Below are positions 35,971 to 45,163 of a stretch of DNA of 64,000 nt, in pieces. The stretch is taken from NCBI GenBank assembly GCA_963818855.1, contig CAWFUH010000002.1, forward strand, positions 350,976 through 414,975, in the 5' to 3' direction. The stretch comes from Bog-159 sp963818855. GTDB taxonomy: Bacteria; Acidobacteriota; Terriglobia; Bryobacterales; Bryobacteraceae. Every line of letters begins with the position of its first letter. Position 1 is the stretch's first letter. The notes under the pieces were generated by a model. That model saw nothing but the letters and a program-made list of their open reading frames with translations, was not told where the DNA came from and made no database searches. A program made the position numbers and the translations under genes.

Positions 35971-38652
35971 CTATTCTGCGCGCAAAGCGATGATCGGGTC
36001 GGTATGGACCGCGCGCCAGGCAGGAAATATACTGGCCCCCAGGGCAACCAATGCCAAGATCGAAGGAACGGCAATGAAAGTTCCCAGATCGTGTGGATTC
36101 GTGTCGTAAAGCAGAGATGCGAGGGCGCGGGTCGCGAACATTGATACCAGCAGGCCAACTGCGATACCCGTCCCGGATAATCGCAAACAACGCGTTAAGA
36201 CCAGGAGCAAGAGAGCGCGGCGGTCTGCACCCAAAGCAATGCGGACCCCAAACTCGTGCGTCCGTCGTGCGGTGTTGTAAGCGAGTAATCCAGCGATCCC
36301 CAGCATGGCCAACAGCAGCGCGGCAATTGCGAAACAAATCAGAAGCCCAGTCCGAAAACGCTCAGCCGACAATGATTTCTCGAGTACCTGGTTGACGGTT
36401 TCAATCGTTCCCACGGCAAGACTGGGATCGAGCCGATTGATCTCGCGCCGGATAGCGCTTGCGAGCAAAAGAGGATCACCGGAAGTTCGCACGACTACAT
36501 TCATCTGGTTGACCCATTCCGGCCAAGTCATAAACAGCAGCAGCCGGGGAGAATCGCTGTTGAGCCGCGCCTTCACATCCGCCACCACGCCAACCACGGT
36601 CAACCATGGCTCGTCGTTATTCGGAATTTCCACACCGAATCGAATACGTCTCCCAATGGGATCGCCGTGCGGCCAGACACGCTTGGCCAGCGCCTCGGAG
36701 ATCACCACAGCATGTGGCTTCCCGATCTGATCCTCCGGCTGCAACAGACGGCCGCGCAATAGTGTGACGGCGAGCGATTCCAGTGCATTGCCGCGGCAGA
36801 AGACGGTGTCCACTTTCTCGGTATTCCGGCCCTGGCCTTCAATCGAGATGATTACGTTGGAAGTGGATCCCATCGGCAGATCTGACATGGCGCCGGTTTG
36901 GCGAACGCCAGGCAGGAAACTGAGTTCGGAAAGCAGGCGGTCAAAGAAACCGGTAATCTGGGCGGGCGCCTTGTAAACGGCGGTGGGCAATGTGATCTGA
37001 GCGCTGATCAAGTGCTGCGGACGGAATCCCGGATCGGCTTCGGCTGCTTTCAATAAGCTTCGCGTCAGCAGTCCCGCCGTTGTAAGCAGGAGAAAAGCTA
37101 GAGCGAATTGGGTAATCACCGCCGCCGACATCATCACGCGTTGATGCTTGCCTTGCGTGGTCGTTCGTCCCTCACCGCGAAGCTGATGCGTCAGGCCGGA
37201 GCGAAAGGTGTTTGCAAGCGGTCCCAGGCAGAACACGAAAGGCGTTGCCAGCGTGACGACCACCACGAAGGCCATCATCCGCCAGTTCAAACCGATTTCG
37301 CTTAAACGGGGAAGATTGTCGGGAGCGAAGCGAACCAGCAGCGGCAAGGTCCACACCGCGAGACAGAATCCCAGGGCGCCACCCGTTACCGAAAGAACCA
37401 GACCTTCATTTAGCGTCTGGCGGGCGAGACGCCAGCGCCCTGCGCCCAACGCAGTTCTAAGCGCAAACTCTCGCTGCCGCCCCACCATGCGGCTAAACAT
37501 GAGATTTGCCACATCGGCGCATCCGATCAGCAGCACAATGCCTACTGCCGCCAGGAGCAGCAGCAACGGGCGCTCTACATTTCCGGTAAACTCTTCCCGA
37601 AACGGAGCGGCCCGCGATTCCAGCGAAAAATTCGGCATGTGGCTGAGAGCCTCTCCGATCTTCGGCGGATAATTCTCAACCACGCGCTTCAGTAAACGGT
37701 GCACATCCGCGCCAGCCTGCGGAATCGTCACGTTGGTTCTCAAACGGGCGGCCATGCTGTAGTCAAAGCCGCTTACGTTCTGTTGCCGGTCCTCATTGCT
37801 CCAGGAAACGGGCACAAACACGTCTGCTGGATGATCATTGAATCGCGATCCGCCTATAGGAAACGAAAACGACCGTGGCATGATGCCGACGACAGTGTAC
37901 GGAATCCGGTCGAGAAACATCGTGCGCCCGAGCGCCTGTCCGGCTCCGCCAAACGCACTCTGGGCGAATCCGTAAGTGAGAACTGCCACTCGCTTCAAGT
38001 GCTCGTCTTCTTCCTGTGTGAAGGTCCGGCCATAAACCGGCGAGGCTCCCAGAACCGCAAACAGTGAGGCGGTCACGCGCGCGCCGGTCAGACGCCGTGG
38101 AAGGCCCGCGCCCGACATCTCGTAAGATTGAGTGCGATAAGTTCCCGTGGCGGCAAAGGACCGGTTATTTACGGCAACAAACAGATAGTCGGGGCAGGAA
38201 AACGGCAGAACCGGGAAGCCCAACCCTGGAACGCCCTCCGTAACCGCGACCAGGCGATCCTGATTGGGGAAAGGCAACGGCCGAAAGAGCACGGTGTCCA
38301 CCACAGAAAAGATGGCCGTATTGACGCCGATGCAAAAAGCCAAAGCGGCAATAACGGTCACTGTAAAAACCGGCGCTTTGCGGAGTGTGCGAACTGCAAA
38401 TCGCACATCGCTGAGCGTGTCTTCCAGCCACCGGATGCCCCGTGCGTCGCGACACTCTTCCTTGAGACGTTCCGTGCCGCCCAGGCTTTCGAGCGCACGC
38501 TTCTTCGCCTCTTCGGGTGTCGCTCCGGCAGCGGCTTCGCGCTCAATTTCACGGTCGATGTAATCGCGCAGTTCGTCTTCAAGATCTTTTTCGACGCGGG
38601 AACGAGCGAATAGAGATTGAAGTCGAAGACGCCATTTCGTGAACCATCGCAT
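35971..38652 (-). CDS. ADOP-family ABC permease with PadR-linked N-terminal domain
   Basis: About 893 residues. The N-terminus (about 1-75: LFARSRVEKDLEDELRDYIDREIE, EEAKKRALESLGG) is the cytoplasmic domain found on acidobacterial duplicated orphan permeases (TIGR03434). Then come DVRFAVRTLRKAPVFTVTVIAALAFCIGVNTAIFSVV and the two FtsX blocks (LLIGCADVANLMFSRMVGRQREFALRTALGAG; GLLAYNTARRTHEFGVRIALGADR). It lies 5 bp after a padR gene on the same strand; that pair is the standard ADOP arrangement. No ATPase is linked. Possible lipoprotein, lipid or peptide export. Confidence 0.88.
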   Translation of the reverse strand: MRWFTKWRLRLQSLFARSRVEKDLEDELRDYIDREIEREAAAGATPEEAKKRALESLGGTERLKEECRDARGIRWLEDTLSDVRFAVRTLRKAPVFTVTVIAALAFCIGVNTAIFSVVDTVLFRPLPFPNQDRLVAVTEGVPGLGFPVLPFSCPDYLFVAVNNRSFAATGTYRTQSYEMSGAGLPRRLTGARVTASLFAVLGASPVYGRTFTQEEDEHLKRVAVLTYGFAQSAFGGAGQALGRTMFLDRIPYTVVGIMPRSFSFPIGGSRFNDHPADVFVPVSWSNEDRQQNVSGFDYSMAARLRTNVTIPQAGADVHRLLKRVVENYPPKIGEALSHMPNFSLESRAAPFREEFTGNVERPLLLLLAAVGIVLLIGCADVANLMFSRMVGRQREFALRTALGAGRWRLARQTLNEGLVLSVTGGALGFCLAVWTLPLLVRFAPDNLPRLSEIGLNWRMMAFVVVVTLATPFVFCLGPLANTFRSGLTHQLRGEGRTTTQGKHQRVMMSAAVITQFALAFLLLTTAGLLTRSLLKAAEADPGFRPQHLISAQITLPTAVYKAPAQITGFFDRLLSELSFLPGVRQTGAMSDLPMGSTSNVIISIEGQGRNTEKVDTVFCRGNALESLAVTLLRGRLLQPEDQIGKPHAVVISEALAKRVWPHGDPIGRRIRFGVEIPNNDEPWLTVVGVVADVKARLNSDSPRLLLFMTWPEWVNQMNVVVRTSGDPLLLASAIRREINRLDPSLAVGTIETVNQVLEKSLSAERFRTGLLICFAIAALLLAMLGIAGLLAYNTARRTHEFGVRIALGADRRALLLLVLTRCLRLSGTGIAVGLLVSMFATRALASLLYDTNPHDLGTFIAVPSILALVALGASIFPAWRAVHTDPIIALRAE

Positions 38653-38657
38653 GCAAG

Positions 38658-38990
38658 TTAACCTTGGGCCGGAAGGACGATCTCAGAGATAGCGCCGGAC
38701 AAGCGCTTCCAATCGGCGGTCTGGGATGCCAACTGCTTGCGGCCCGCTTTGGTCAGGGAGTAGAACTTGACGCGGCGTTTGGTGTCGCTGACTAACCATT
38801 TCGCCGTAATCCAGCCCTCCTGTTCCAGTTTGTGCAGGGCCGGGTACAAGGAGCCGGCGCCGACCTGCAAGACGTCCCTTGACATTTGCTTGAGACGCTG
38901 CGAAAGGGCCCATCCATGCGTGGGCTCCAACGCCAGGATTCTCAGAATGAGCAGACTCAGCGTACCTTGCACGAGGTCATTCGGCTTCAT
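38658..38990 (-). CDS. PadR-family transcriptional regulator
   Basis: About 110 residues from ATG 38990. Winged-helix pattern LVQGTLSLLILRILALEPTHGWALSQRLKQMS, then VGAGSLYPALHKLEQEGWITAKW and RVKFYSLTKAGRKQLASQ. It probably represses itself and the ADOP permease downstream. A start nine codons further upstream is possible but would place the likely operator inside the coding sequence, so the shorter form is preferred. Confidence 0.88.
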   Translation of the reverse strand: MKPNDLVQGTLSLLILRILALEPTHGWALSQRLKQMSRDVLQVGAGSLYPALHKLEQEGWITAKWLVSDTKRRVKFYSLTKAGRKQLASQTADWKRLSGAISEIVLPAQG

Positions 38991-38994
38991 GCTA

Positions 38995-39011
38995 TTATCG
39001 ATATCCGATAA
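38995..39011. promoter_or_regulatory. Candidate PadR operator
   Basis: Inverted repeat with 6-bp arms TTATCG/CGATAA around a 5-bp spacer, immediately upstream of the chosen padR start. Its position suits autorepression. Binding is inferred from symmetry and location only. Confidence 0.5.
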
Positions 39012-39157
39012 CAGCATACCTCACGACTGCTTTTGATGCAAGCGTCACGGGCAGGGGCGTGCGGCGGCCGAAAGCGATCTCACATGAGCGAGAAGTCGCC
39101 GACCGCCAAGAGAGCCAGATCTCGACAGGATGTGCTACAATTTCGTAGATACAGATA

Positions 39158-39512
39158 GTTTTCGCGTGGGATGAGAATAAGAATCGTATCAACCGCCGAA
39201 AACATGGCGTTTCATTTGAAAACGGCGGCGCGGATCTTTGAAGATCCCAACGTCGTCTCGTACCGGGACCGCGTGGTCGACGAAGAGGAGTGCTGGCATG
39301 CGATCGGTTATGCCGGCGGCATCGCGATCCTGTTTGTAGTTCATACAAGCGAGGAAAAACATGGCGAAGAAGAAATCCGCATCATCTCGGCAAGAAAAGC
39401 GAGTCCGCGCGAGCGCGCTCTTTACCACCCCTATCACCGACAAGCAGCGCCGGGAATTGCAGCGACTGGCAGCCCGCCCCGATTCTCAGATCGACTTTTC
39501 CGATGCGCCTGA
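39158..39512 (+). pseudogene. Frameshifted BrnT-type toxin
   Basis: BrnT sequence is readable in two frames. First comes FAWDENKNRINRRKHGVSFE (39161-39220), then after one extra A in the run GAAAACG the rest: TAARIFEDPNVVSYRDRVVDEE, WHAIGYAGGIAILFVVHTSEE, EEEIRIISARKASPRERALY. No ATG, GTG or TTG is in frame between the upstream stop at 39146-39148 and the conserved start of the family, so initiation is lost as well. The 3' part overlaps brnA, as in intact BrnTA loci. Probably an inactive RNase toxin. Confidence 0.72.
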
Positions 39513-39693
39513 AGGAAGTCCGCGAGCGTCCGACGTTGAGGTGGGACGTTTTTACCGGCCGATTAAGCAGTTGGTGAGCCTTCGCGTGGATGCCGACGTC
39601 CTCTCTTGGTTTCGCGGGCGGGGTAAGAAATACCAGACCTACATGAACGAGGTCCTCAGGCGCGAAATGCAGACGAACGCCCGTGCTCGATAG
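39361..39693 (+). CDS. BrnA-like antitoxin
   Basis: 110 residues. The central PITDKQRRELQRLAARPDSQIDFSDAPE leads to the ribbon-helix-helix end QLVSLRVDADVLSWFRGRGKKYQTYMNEVLRREM, as in BrnA (PF14384). Its start lies inside the toxin frame. It is intact while the cognate toxin is broken, so it may survive as an orphan DNA-binding repressor. Confidence 0.82.
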   Translation: MAKKKSASSRQEKRVRASALFTTPITDKQRRELQRLAARPDSQIDFSDAPEGSPRASDVEVGRFYRPIKQLVSLRVDADVLSWFRGRGKKYQTYMNEVLRREMQTNARAR

Positions 39694-39823
39694 AGCGTCC
39701 AAGTTCCGCGTGGGCATACGATGACCGTTGGCCAAATTCGAGCGCCAACTCGCGTCGCCCCAACCCTCTATGCGATGGCCAGCCCCGCCAGCCACTCTTC
39801 AAGAAAATCCGTGATAATTAGTT

Positions 39824-40645
39824 ATGAATCTGGTGCGGCCCACCTCCGCCCGTTTCCTCTTCGTTTCGCTCGGCCTTTCTCTGGCCGTCGGACTATTTGC
39901 GATGCAACAGGGCGGATACCAGGGCTTCGGCCGCCAGCGATACTACTACCAGCCCGGCCCGAACGTCCCCTCGGAGTTTTATTGGAGCCGGCTCCAGTAC
40001 ACTTCCAGCTATGCCAACGGTAGCAGCTACGGTTACCGCGGTTTTCGCGGCGGTTGGTCCAGGGATTATCCCAAGGCCGACAACGACTGCCTGATTGCCC
40101 TGCGCCGATTGACTCGCATCAACTCTCCGTCGCCGCTGAACGTGGTCGATCTCGATAGCGACCATGTGTTCGACTATCCCTGGATCTACGCCGTCTCGGT
40201 CAACAACTGGACCTTCACCGACGAGGAGGCCAAACGCCTGCACGACTATCTCTTGAAGGGCGGTTTCCTGATGGTGGACGACTTCCACGGCACCGACGAC
40301 TGGGAGCATTTCATGGCCGGCATGCGCATGGTGCTGCCCGGCCGGCCCGTCGAGGACCTCAAAGATAACGACGAGATCTATCACGTCTTGTACGACATCA
40401 ACGAAAAGTTTCAGATCCCCAGCGAGGTCTATGTCAACACCGGTCGCACCTACGAGAAGGACGGCTACGTGCCTAAGTGGCGCGCCATCCGCAACGACCA
40501 CGGGCGCATCATGGTGGCAATTTGCGCCAACATGCATCTGGGTGACGCCTGGGAATGGGCCGATAGCCCCGAGTACCCCGAGAAGTTTTCCGGACTTGCT
40601 TTTCGCATCGTCCTCAACTACATCACCTATGCCATGACCCATTAG
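39824..40645 (+). CDS. DUF4159 secreted/membrane-anchored protein
   Basis: 273 residues. A signal sequence (FLFVSLGLSLAVGLFAMQ) and a Tyr/Gly-rich linker precede the DUF4159 domain: NVPSEFYWSRLQYTS, DLDSDHVFDYPWIYAVSVNNWTFTDEEAKRLHDYLLKGGFLMVDDFHG, HVLYDINEKFQIP, GLAFRIVLNYITYAM. DUF4159 proteins are regularly encoded with MoxR/DUF58/BatA/VWA genes, as here. Function unknown; the glutamine-amidotransferase-like core suggests a sensor or assembly role. Confidence 0.85.
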   Translation: MNLVRPTSARFLFVSLGLSLAVGLFAMQQGGYQGFGRQRYYYQPGPNVPSEFYWSRLQYTSSYANGSSYGYRGFRGGWSRDYPKADNDCLIALRRLTRINSPSPLNVVDLDSDHVFDYPWIYAVSVNNWTFTDEEAKRLHDYLLKGGFLMVDDFHGTDDWEHFMAGMRMVLPGRPVEDLKDNDEIYHVLYDINEKFQIPSEVYVNTGRTYEKDGYVPKWRAIRNDHGRIMVAICANMHLGDAWEWADSPEYPEKFSGLAFRIVLNYITYAMTH

Positions 40646-40696
40646 GCATGCACTGCGCGCACCTCTTCGTACAGTCCCCGAGCAACCCACAATCTC

Positions 40697-43048
40697 ATGT
40701 TCGAGTTCTTTCTTAAGTATCCGCGTTCGGTGTACGCACACGGTCAATTTGCCCTTTTGGGGGCGTGGCCCACGTGGATGCTCGTGTCGCTGATCCTGGC
40801 TGCCGCTGCCGGTCTGGCATGGCTGATCCGGTCCCGCCTGGCGCACGCCGCGCCGGTCATGCGCGGTTGGCGAGCCTGGGTCATCTGGGGCTTGCAGACG
40901 CTCATGGCCGCGCTGCTGCTGGTGCTGCTGTGGCAGCCGGCGATCACCGTGGCCGAGTTGAAGCCGCAGCAGAACATCATCGCCGTGCTGGTGGACGACT
41001 CGCGCAGTATGGCTATATCCGAGGACGGTTCCACCCGCCTGGCGCAAGCCGTTCAAGCCCTGCGGAAAGGCGTCCTGGCCGGCCTCAACCGCTCCTTTCA
41101 AACGCGACTTTACCGCGTCGACGACGTGCCGGCCCGTATCGACAACCTCAACGAGCTGAAACCCAACGCGCCCGCGACCCGCATCGGCGACAGCCTCAAG
41201 CAGTTGAGCGACGAGACTTCCGACTTACCGATCGGCGCCGTGGTGCTGCTCTCGGACGGCGCCGACAACTCCGGAGGTATTGGCGCGGACGTCATTAGTG
41301 CGTTGCGCGCCCGCCACATTCCAGTCGACACCGTGGGGTTCGGGCGCGAGCGCGCCGAACATGACGTGGAGTTGCAAGATACCGTGGTGGCTCCCCGCGC
41401 CCTGGCCGAGTCCCGCCTGGCCGCTCAGATCACCTTCGACCAGCGGGGATTCGCCGGCGCCAGGATCAACCTGACGGTGCGCGACGTCAGCGCCGGCCAA
41501 GCCGTTGGCCCAACCATTGGCCCAACCATTGGCCAAGGTAAGATCCTGGCTTCCCGCACCGTCAGCCTGGGGCCGGACGGTAACCTGCAGACCGAGACCT
41601 TGATGTTCGATATCGGTGGCACCGGCGCCAAAACGCTGCAAATCTCGGCTGGTCCAATCCCAGGCGAGGAGAACACGGCCAACAATACCTTGATCCGCGT
41701 GGTGAATGTGGGCTCCGAACCCCGCCGCATCCTGTACATCGAAGGGGAACCGCGCTGGGAGTACAAGTTTATCCGCCAGGCGGAAGAGGACGACCGTATG
41801 GTGCAGATCGCCTCCATGGTTCGCACCAGCGAAAACAAGATCTATCGCCAGGGAATCTCCAATTCCAAAGAACTGGCCGACGGCTTCCCTTCCCGGCCGG
41901 AGGACCTCTTCGTCTACCAGGGATTGATCATCGGGTCGGTGGAAGCCGGCTATTTCACTCCCGGCCAGCAGGAATTGATCCGCGAGTTCGTGGATCGCCG
42001 CGGCGGCGGCCTGCTGCTCCTCGGCGGACAATTCGCGCTGGCGGATGGCGGCTGGAACGCTTCGAACCTGACCGACCTGCTGCCGGCCGCGCTACCCACC
42101 CAGACGGGCACCTTTCATCGCGATGCCGATCCGAAGAGCGGCACCAGCCACGCAACCGCCGAACTGGCGCCCGCCGGCGTAGACAGCATTATCACGCGCC
42201 TCCTCGACGACCCCGCTGCTAACGCCGCCAAGTGGAAAAAACTGCCCTACCTGATGGACTACGAGAATCCCGGCACGCCCAAACCGGGGTCGGTCGTCCT
42301 CGCCAACACCATCACGCCCGAAGGCCGCAAGTTGCCATTGCTGATTACGGAGAACTTCGGCCACGGCCGTACCGCGATCATGGCCACCGGAGGCACGTGG
42401 CGCTGGCAGATGAGTTCACCGGTCGGAGACACGGCGCACGATCTGTTCTGGCAGCAGCTCCTGCGGTGGCTGGTTTCGGATACTCCTGGCCCCGTGGCGG
42501 CTTCCGTCCCCGCACAGATGCTGCTCGACAATGGCGCCGTAACGATCACTGCCGAGGTGCGCGATCCACAATACAACTCCGCTCCCGATGCCAGGGTGGA
42601 AGCGCATATCCTGGGCCCCAGCGGCATCAGCGCCCTGGTCGAGATGACGCCGGTGCCCGATAGTCCGGGCCAGTTCCAAGCCGCCTGGTCCGCACCCAAG
42701 AGCGGCGCCTACCTGACCGAGGTCACGGCGCAGCGGGCCGATCCTGGTACCGGCACGGTGAAGGAACTGGGGCGCGACGTATTGACCTTTCAGCGCATGG
42801 ACGGCGTAGCGGAGAATTTTCACACCGAACAGAACCGCGACTTACTCGAACGCCTCGCGGCCCAAACCGGTGGACAATATTGGAAGCCCGCCGACCTGGG
42901 CAAGCTCGCCGGCGCCATTCCCTTCTCGGAGGCGGGCGTGACGGTGCGCGAGACCAAGGATTTGTGGGACCTGCCGCTGGTCTTCCTGGTGTTGCTACTG
43001 CTGCGCTTTTCCGAGTGGTGGCTGCGGCGCAAGTGGGGGATCGTTTGA
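40697..43048 (+). CDS. VWA/glutamine-amidotransferase-like membrane protein
   Basis: About 783 residues. Two N-terminal helices (WMLVSLILAAAAGLAWLI; LQTLMAALLLVLLWQPA) precede a VWA-like domain with the MIDAS motif DDSRSM (about residue 98), a class I amidotransferase-like domain (FVYQGLIIGSVEAGYFTPGQQELIREFVDRRGGGLLLLGG), an Ig-like part, and a C-terminal helix (LPLVFLVLLLLRFSEWWLRRKWG). Follows the DUF4159 gene by 51 bp. A small in-frame 12-bp tandem repeat (GPTIGPTIG, near 41510-41535) sits in a linker. Part of a MoxR-type membrane complex by context. Confidence 0.8.
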   Translation: MFEFFLKYPRSVYAHGQFALLGAWPTWMLVSLILAAAAGLAWLIRSRLAHAAPVMRGWRAWVIWGLQTLMAALLLVLLWQPAITVAELKPQQNIIAVLVDDSRSMAISEDGSTRLAQAVQALRKGVLAGLNRSFQTRLYRVDDVPARIDNLNELKPNAPATRIGDSLKQLSDETSDLPIGAVVLLSDGADNSGGIGADVISALRARHIPVDTVGFGRERAEHDVELQDTVVAPRALAESRLAAQITFDQRGFAGARINLTVRDVSAGQAVGPTIGPTIGQGKILASRTVSLGPDGNLQTETLMFDIGGTGAKTLQISAGPIPGEENTANNTLIRVVNVGSEPRRILYIEGEPRWEYKFIRQAEEDDRMVQIASMVRTSENKIYRQGISNSKELADGFPSRPEDLFVYQGLIIGSVEAGYFTPGQQELIREFVDRRGGGLLLLGGQFALADGGWNASNLTDLLPAALPTQTGTFHRDADPKSGTSHATAELAPAGVDSIITRLLDDPAANAAKWKKLPYLMDYENPGTPKPGSVVLANTITPEGRKLPLLITENFGHGRTAIMATGGTWRWQMSSPVGDTAHDLFWQQLLRWLVSDTPGPVAASVPAQMLLDNGAVTITAEVRDPQYNSAPDARVEAHILGPSGISALVEMTPVPDSPGQFQAAWSAPKSGAYLTEVTAQRADPGTGTVKELGRDVLTFQRMDGVAENFHTEQNRDLLERLAAQTGGQYWKPADLGKLAGAIPFSEAGVTVRETKDLWDLPLVFLVLLLLRFSEWWLRRKWGIV

Positions 43049-43318
43049 AAGAGGCTCCTCGCCATGATGGCGCCGCTGGCTGCGGGCTTTGGATGCGGGG
43101 CTTTCCTCTACACGGTTCATTTGAGGAATGGCATTTCGGCTTCCCAGATCCCCGCGCCCTGCCCGAACCGGCAAGGCAAAGTCCCGAGATGACCCCACGC
43201 TCACGTGGGAGGCGGGCATCCATCGCCATGCTCCGACGCCATCACGAATTGCGCGTGCTTTTGCATCAACCTTCTGCGCGCTTCTGCGCGATTTCCTCCT
43301 CGTGGTCGTTAGTCTTAT
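43049..43318. other. Gene-free spacer after the VWA gene
   Basis: Small open frames on both strands give low-complexity products; nothing can be supported. It marks the point where the DUF4159/VWA cluster is interrupted. Confidence 0.45.
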
Positions 43319-43671
43319 TCATGCTCTAATACTCTGGCGGGTGTGATTCTCGGTGAGTCTGATCGAGCCAACGACGGGCGGAACCTTCAATCCATCAGCG
43401 AAGAACATCACCTCCGAGCCCTGCGAGGCCGACCGTGCGCTGTAACCGATATCGTAGACAATATGCGGTAATCCCTCATACAGCTTTCGAATAGCCGGCG
43501 CATTGTCATAAGAAACGATCCATCGCTGCTTGGTAATGCAGTTGCGGACGAATTTGGCAACGCTGGCGTGGTAATTTTCTGCATTGCATCGCGCTGGCTG
43601 GTCGCTGCGGGAATACGAGGGTTTAGGATATCGAGGTCGAGGCTGTCGAGCTTGAGCGACTTCGTGCCCAT
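43319..43671 (-). pseudogene. Chimeric remnant: ParB-like start joined to a Dam-type methylase tail
   Basis: From ATG 43671, preceded by GGAGATAAC, the minus strand reads SLKLDSLDLDILNPRIP and TSQRDAMQKI, the N-terminus of a ParB-like nuclease-fold protein. By about 43590 the readable frame changes to a different protein: NAENYHASVAKFV, CITKQRWIVSYDNAPAIRKLYEG, YSARSASQGSEVMFFADGLKVP, stop 43319-43321. That is the C-terminal part of a D12-class DNA adenine methylase. The catalytic DPPY part and most of both genes are gone. Confidence 0.6.
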
Positions 43672-43867
43672 GTTATCTCCGTCTTCCGCAGAGGATACAA
43701 CATTCTAGCGCACCTTTGTTCTTGGTAATGCCAACACGGTGGGGAGGGGAATCGGGGATAGAACGCTCGCGGCCCACGCGGTGACGGAGCGTTCGCGATT
43801 GAGCACTGCCGCCGAGCGAAGGCGCCCGTCCTCGCAAGGCGGCTTTCGCCCGCGATAGCGCGAGGCG

Positions 43868-44123
43868 ATGGCGGACCCAACTCTACCTCGACGATCATCG
43901 CTGGAACGCTCTGCATACCCAGGCCACGAGCCGGAAAACCAGCATCTCGGAGCTCGTGCGGGAGGCCATGCGCGATCGGTATTTGTCTAAAAGAGACGAG
44001 CAAGCCAAGGCCATGCAGGAGTTCGTCGGAATTCGCAAGAACCGCGCGGAATCCGTCGACGCCGTGAAGTACATTCGCAGTCTGCGCCGCGGTGGGCGTT
44101 TGGAGCGCCTTAACGGCAAATGA
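43868..44123 (+). pseudogene. Ribbon-helix-helix antitoxin with shifted start
   Basis: The frame ending at TGA 44121-44123 reads RTQLYLDDHRWNALHT, then SRKTSISELVREAMRDRYL and EFVGIRKNRAESVDAVKYIRSLR. That is a VapB/CopG-type antitoxin overlapping the next gene by ATGA. No start codon is in frame: the only suitable ATG (43868) is displaced by one extra G (ATGGCGG where ATGCGG would fit). As written the antitoxin is not made from this ATG. A CTG at 43806 is the only alternative. Confidence 0.6.
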
Positions 44124-44509
44124 CCGTCCTCATCGATTCCGACATCCTGATTGAGGTCTCTCGCGGCAGAAATAGGGCCCTCGTTTCAACATGGATAGAA
44201 TTGAGCACCTCCGACGCCGCCGTTCTGTACTCACCCGTTAGTGTGGCGGAACTCTGGGCCGGCGCGCGATCCCGCGAGTATGACGCTCTCCGCAACCTTT
44301 TCCGGGCACTGACCTGTGCTCCCATCGACGAGGAAGTGGGCCGTCAGGCTGGCGCCTATCTACAGCGATACCGGCGGAGCCATGGCGTCGAAGTCGCCGA
44401 CGCCTTGATCGCCGCGAATGCGGTAGCGAACAACGCAGAGCTATGGACACGAAACCGCAAGCATTATCCGATGGCGGACCTCTCATTCTTCGATGCCGTT
44501 GCAGATTAG
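44120..44509 (+). CDS. PIN-domain toxin (VapC-like)
   Basis: 129 residues. The PIN acidic residues are present: Asp in LIDSDILIEV (residue 7-9), Glu in SVAELWAGA, Asp in VEVADALIAANA and a late acidic site near LSFFDAV. It should be a Mg-dependent RNase paired with the ribbon-helix-helix gene upstream, with which it shares an ATGA overlap. The toxin is intact although the antitoxin start is damaged. Confidence 0.85.
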   Translation: MTVLIDSDILIEVSRGRNRALVSTWIELSTSDAAVLYSPVSVAELWAGARSREYDALRNLFRALTCAPIDEEVGRQAGAYLQRYRRSHGVEVADALIAANAVANNAELWTRNRKHYPMADLSFFDAVAD

Positions 44510-45163
44510 GAACGAGTCGGCTGGCCGCGCCTAATCGGCAGTCAGCCGGCCCGTCCAAGCGGCGCCGTGCGATTTACCCCGGCGATCCGACGCGCAACCG
44601 TTCACACCGCCGCGTAATATTCACAACTTCCCCATTTCCATAACCTTCGACTCCTATTCCGAGGCGTTGGCACCGGCCCCGCCCACCTCGATGCTAATTT
44701 GGTAGTGGACGGAGCGCTGCAGCGTCGGTCGCTGAGATCGCGCATTGACTCGTGAACAAATGAAGAAAACAAAGGACGAATTAGCTTTGTCCGTCCAAGA
44801 AAGCGAAAGCCGCGTAGAACGAATTGAGCCGGCCGGCTGGCCTGGGCTGCAACTCCCGCCCACGCCCGATTGACGGGCAGGCCCCAGCGGGGGCCCGGGA
44901 ACGAAATTACCATTCGAACCCAACTGATCCTTTGTTTCCAACAAAAAGAAAAGATGCAAAGCCAAATTCCATGGGGCGCCTCGCCGAAGGCCTTCAACCG
45001 GATAACGGACGACATCGTGCATGCAGTGCTGGCGAAGGCATCACCGATCTTCGGCGAATCTCGTGCAGGGCTATAGCGGATGGAGGGTGCCGTGCGTCAT
45101 ATAGAAGTGGGTCTGGGGACCCGCCGCAGGCGTGGACGCCTGCCCCACAGCGGATAGCTCCTC
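44510..45163. other. 650-bp stretch without a recognised gene
   Basis: Apart from the palindromic repeat at 45121-45149, nothing is recognised. Short frames exist but carry no known motif. It separates VapC from the DUF58 gene and lies where a MoxR ATPase gene would be expected. Confidence 0.45.
45121..45149. repeat. REP-like palindrome, second copy
   Basis: Contains 45126-45143 with arms GCAGGCGT/ACGCCTGC around GG, the reverse complement of the palindrome at 5033-5050; identity extends to 23 bp with CCCAC on one side. It lies about 20 bp upstream of the DUF58 start. Confidence 0.6.
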
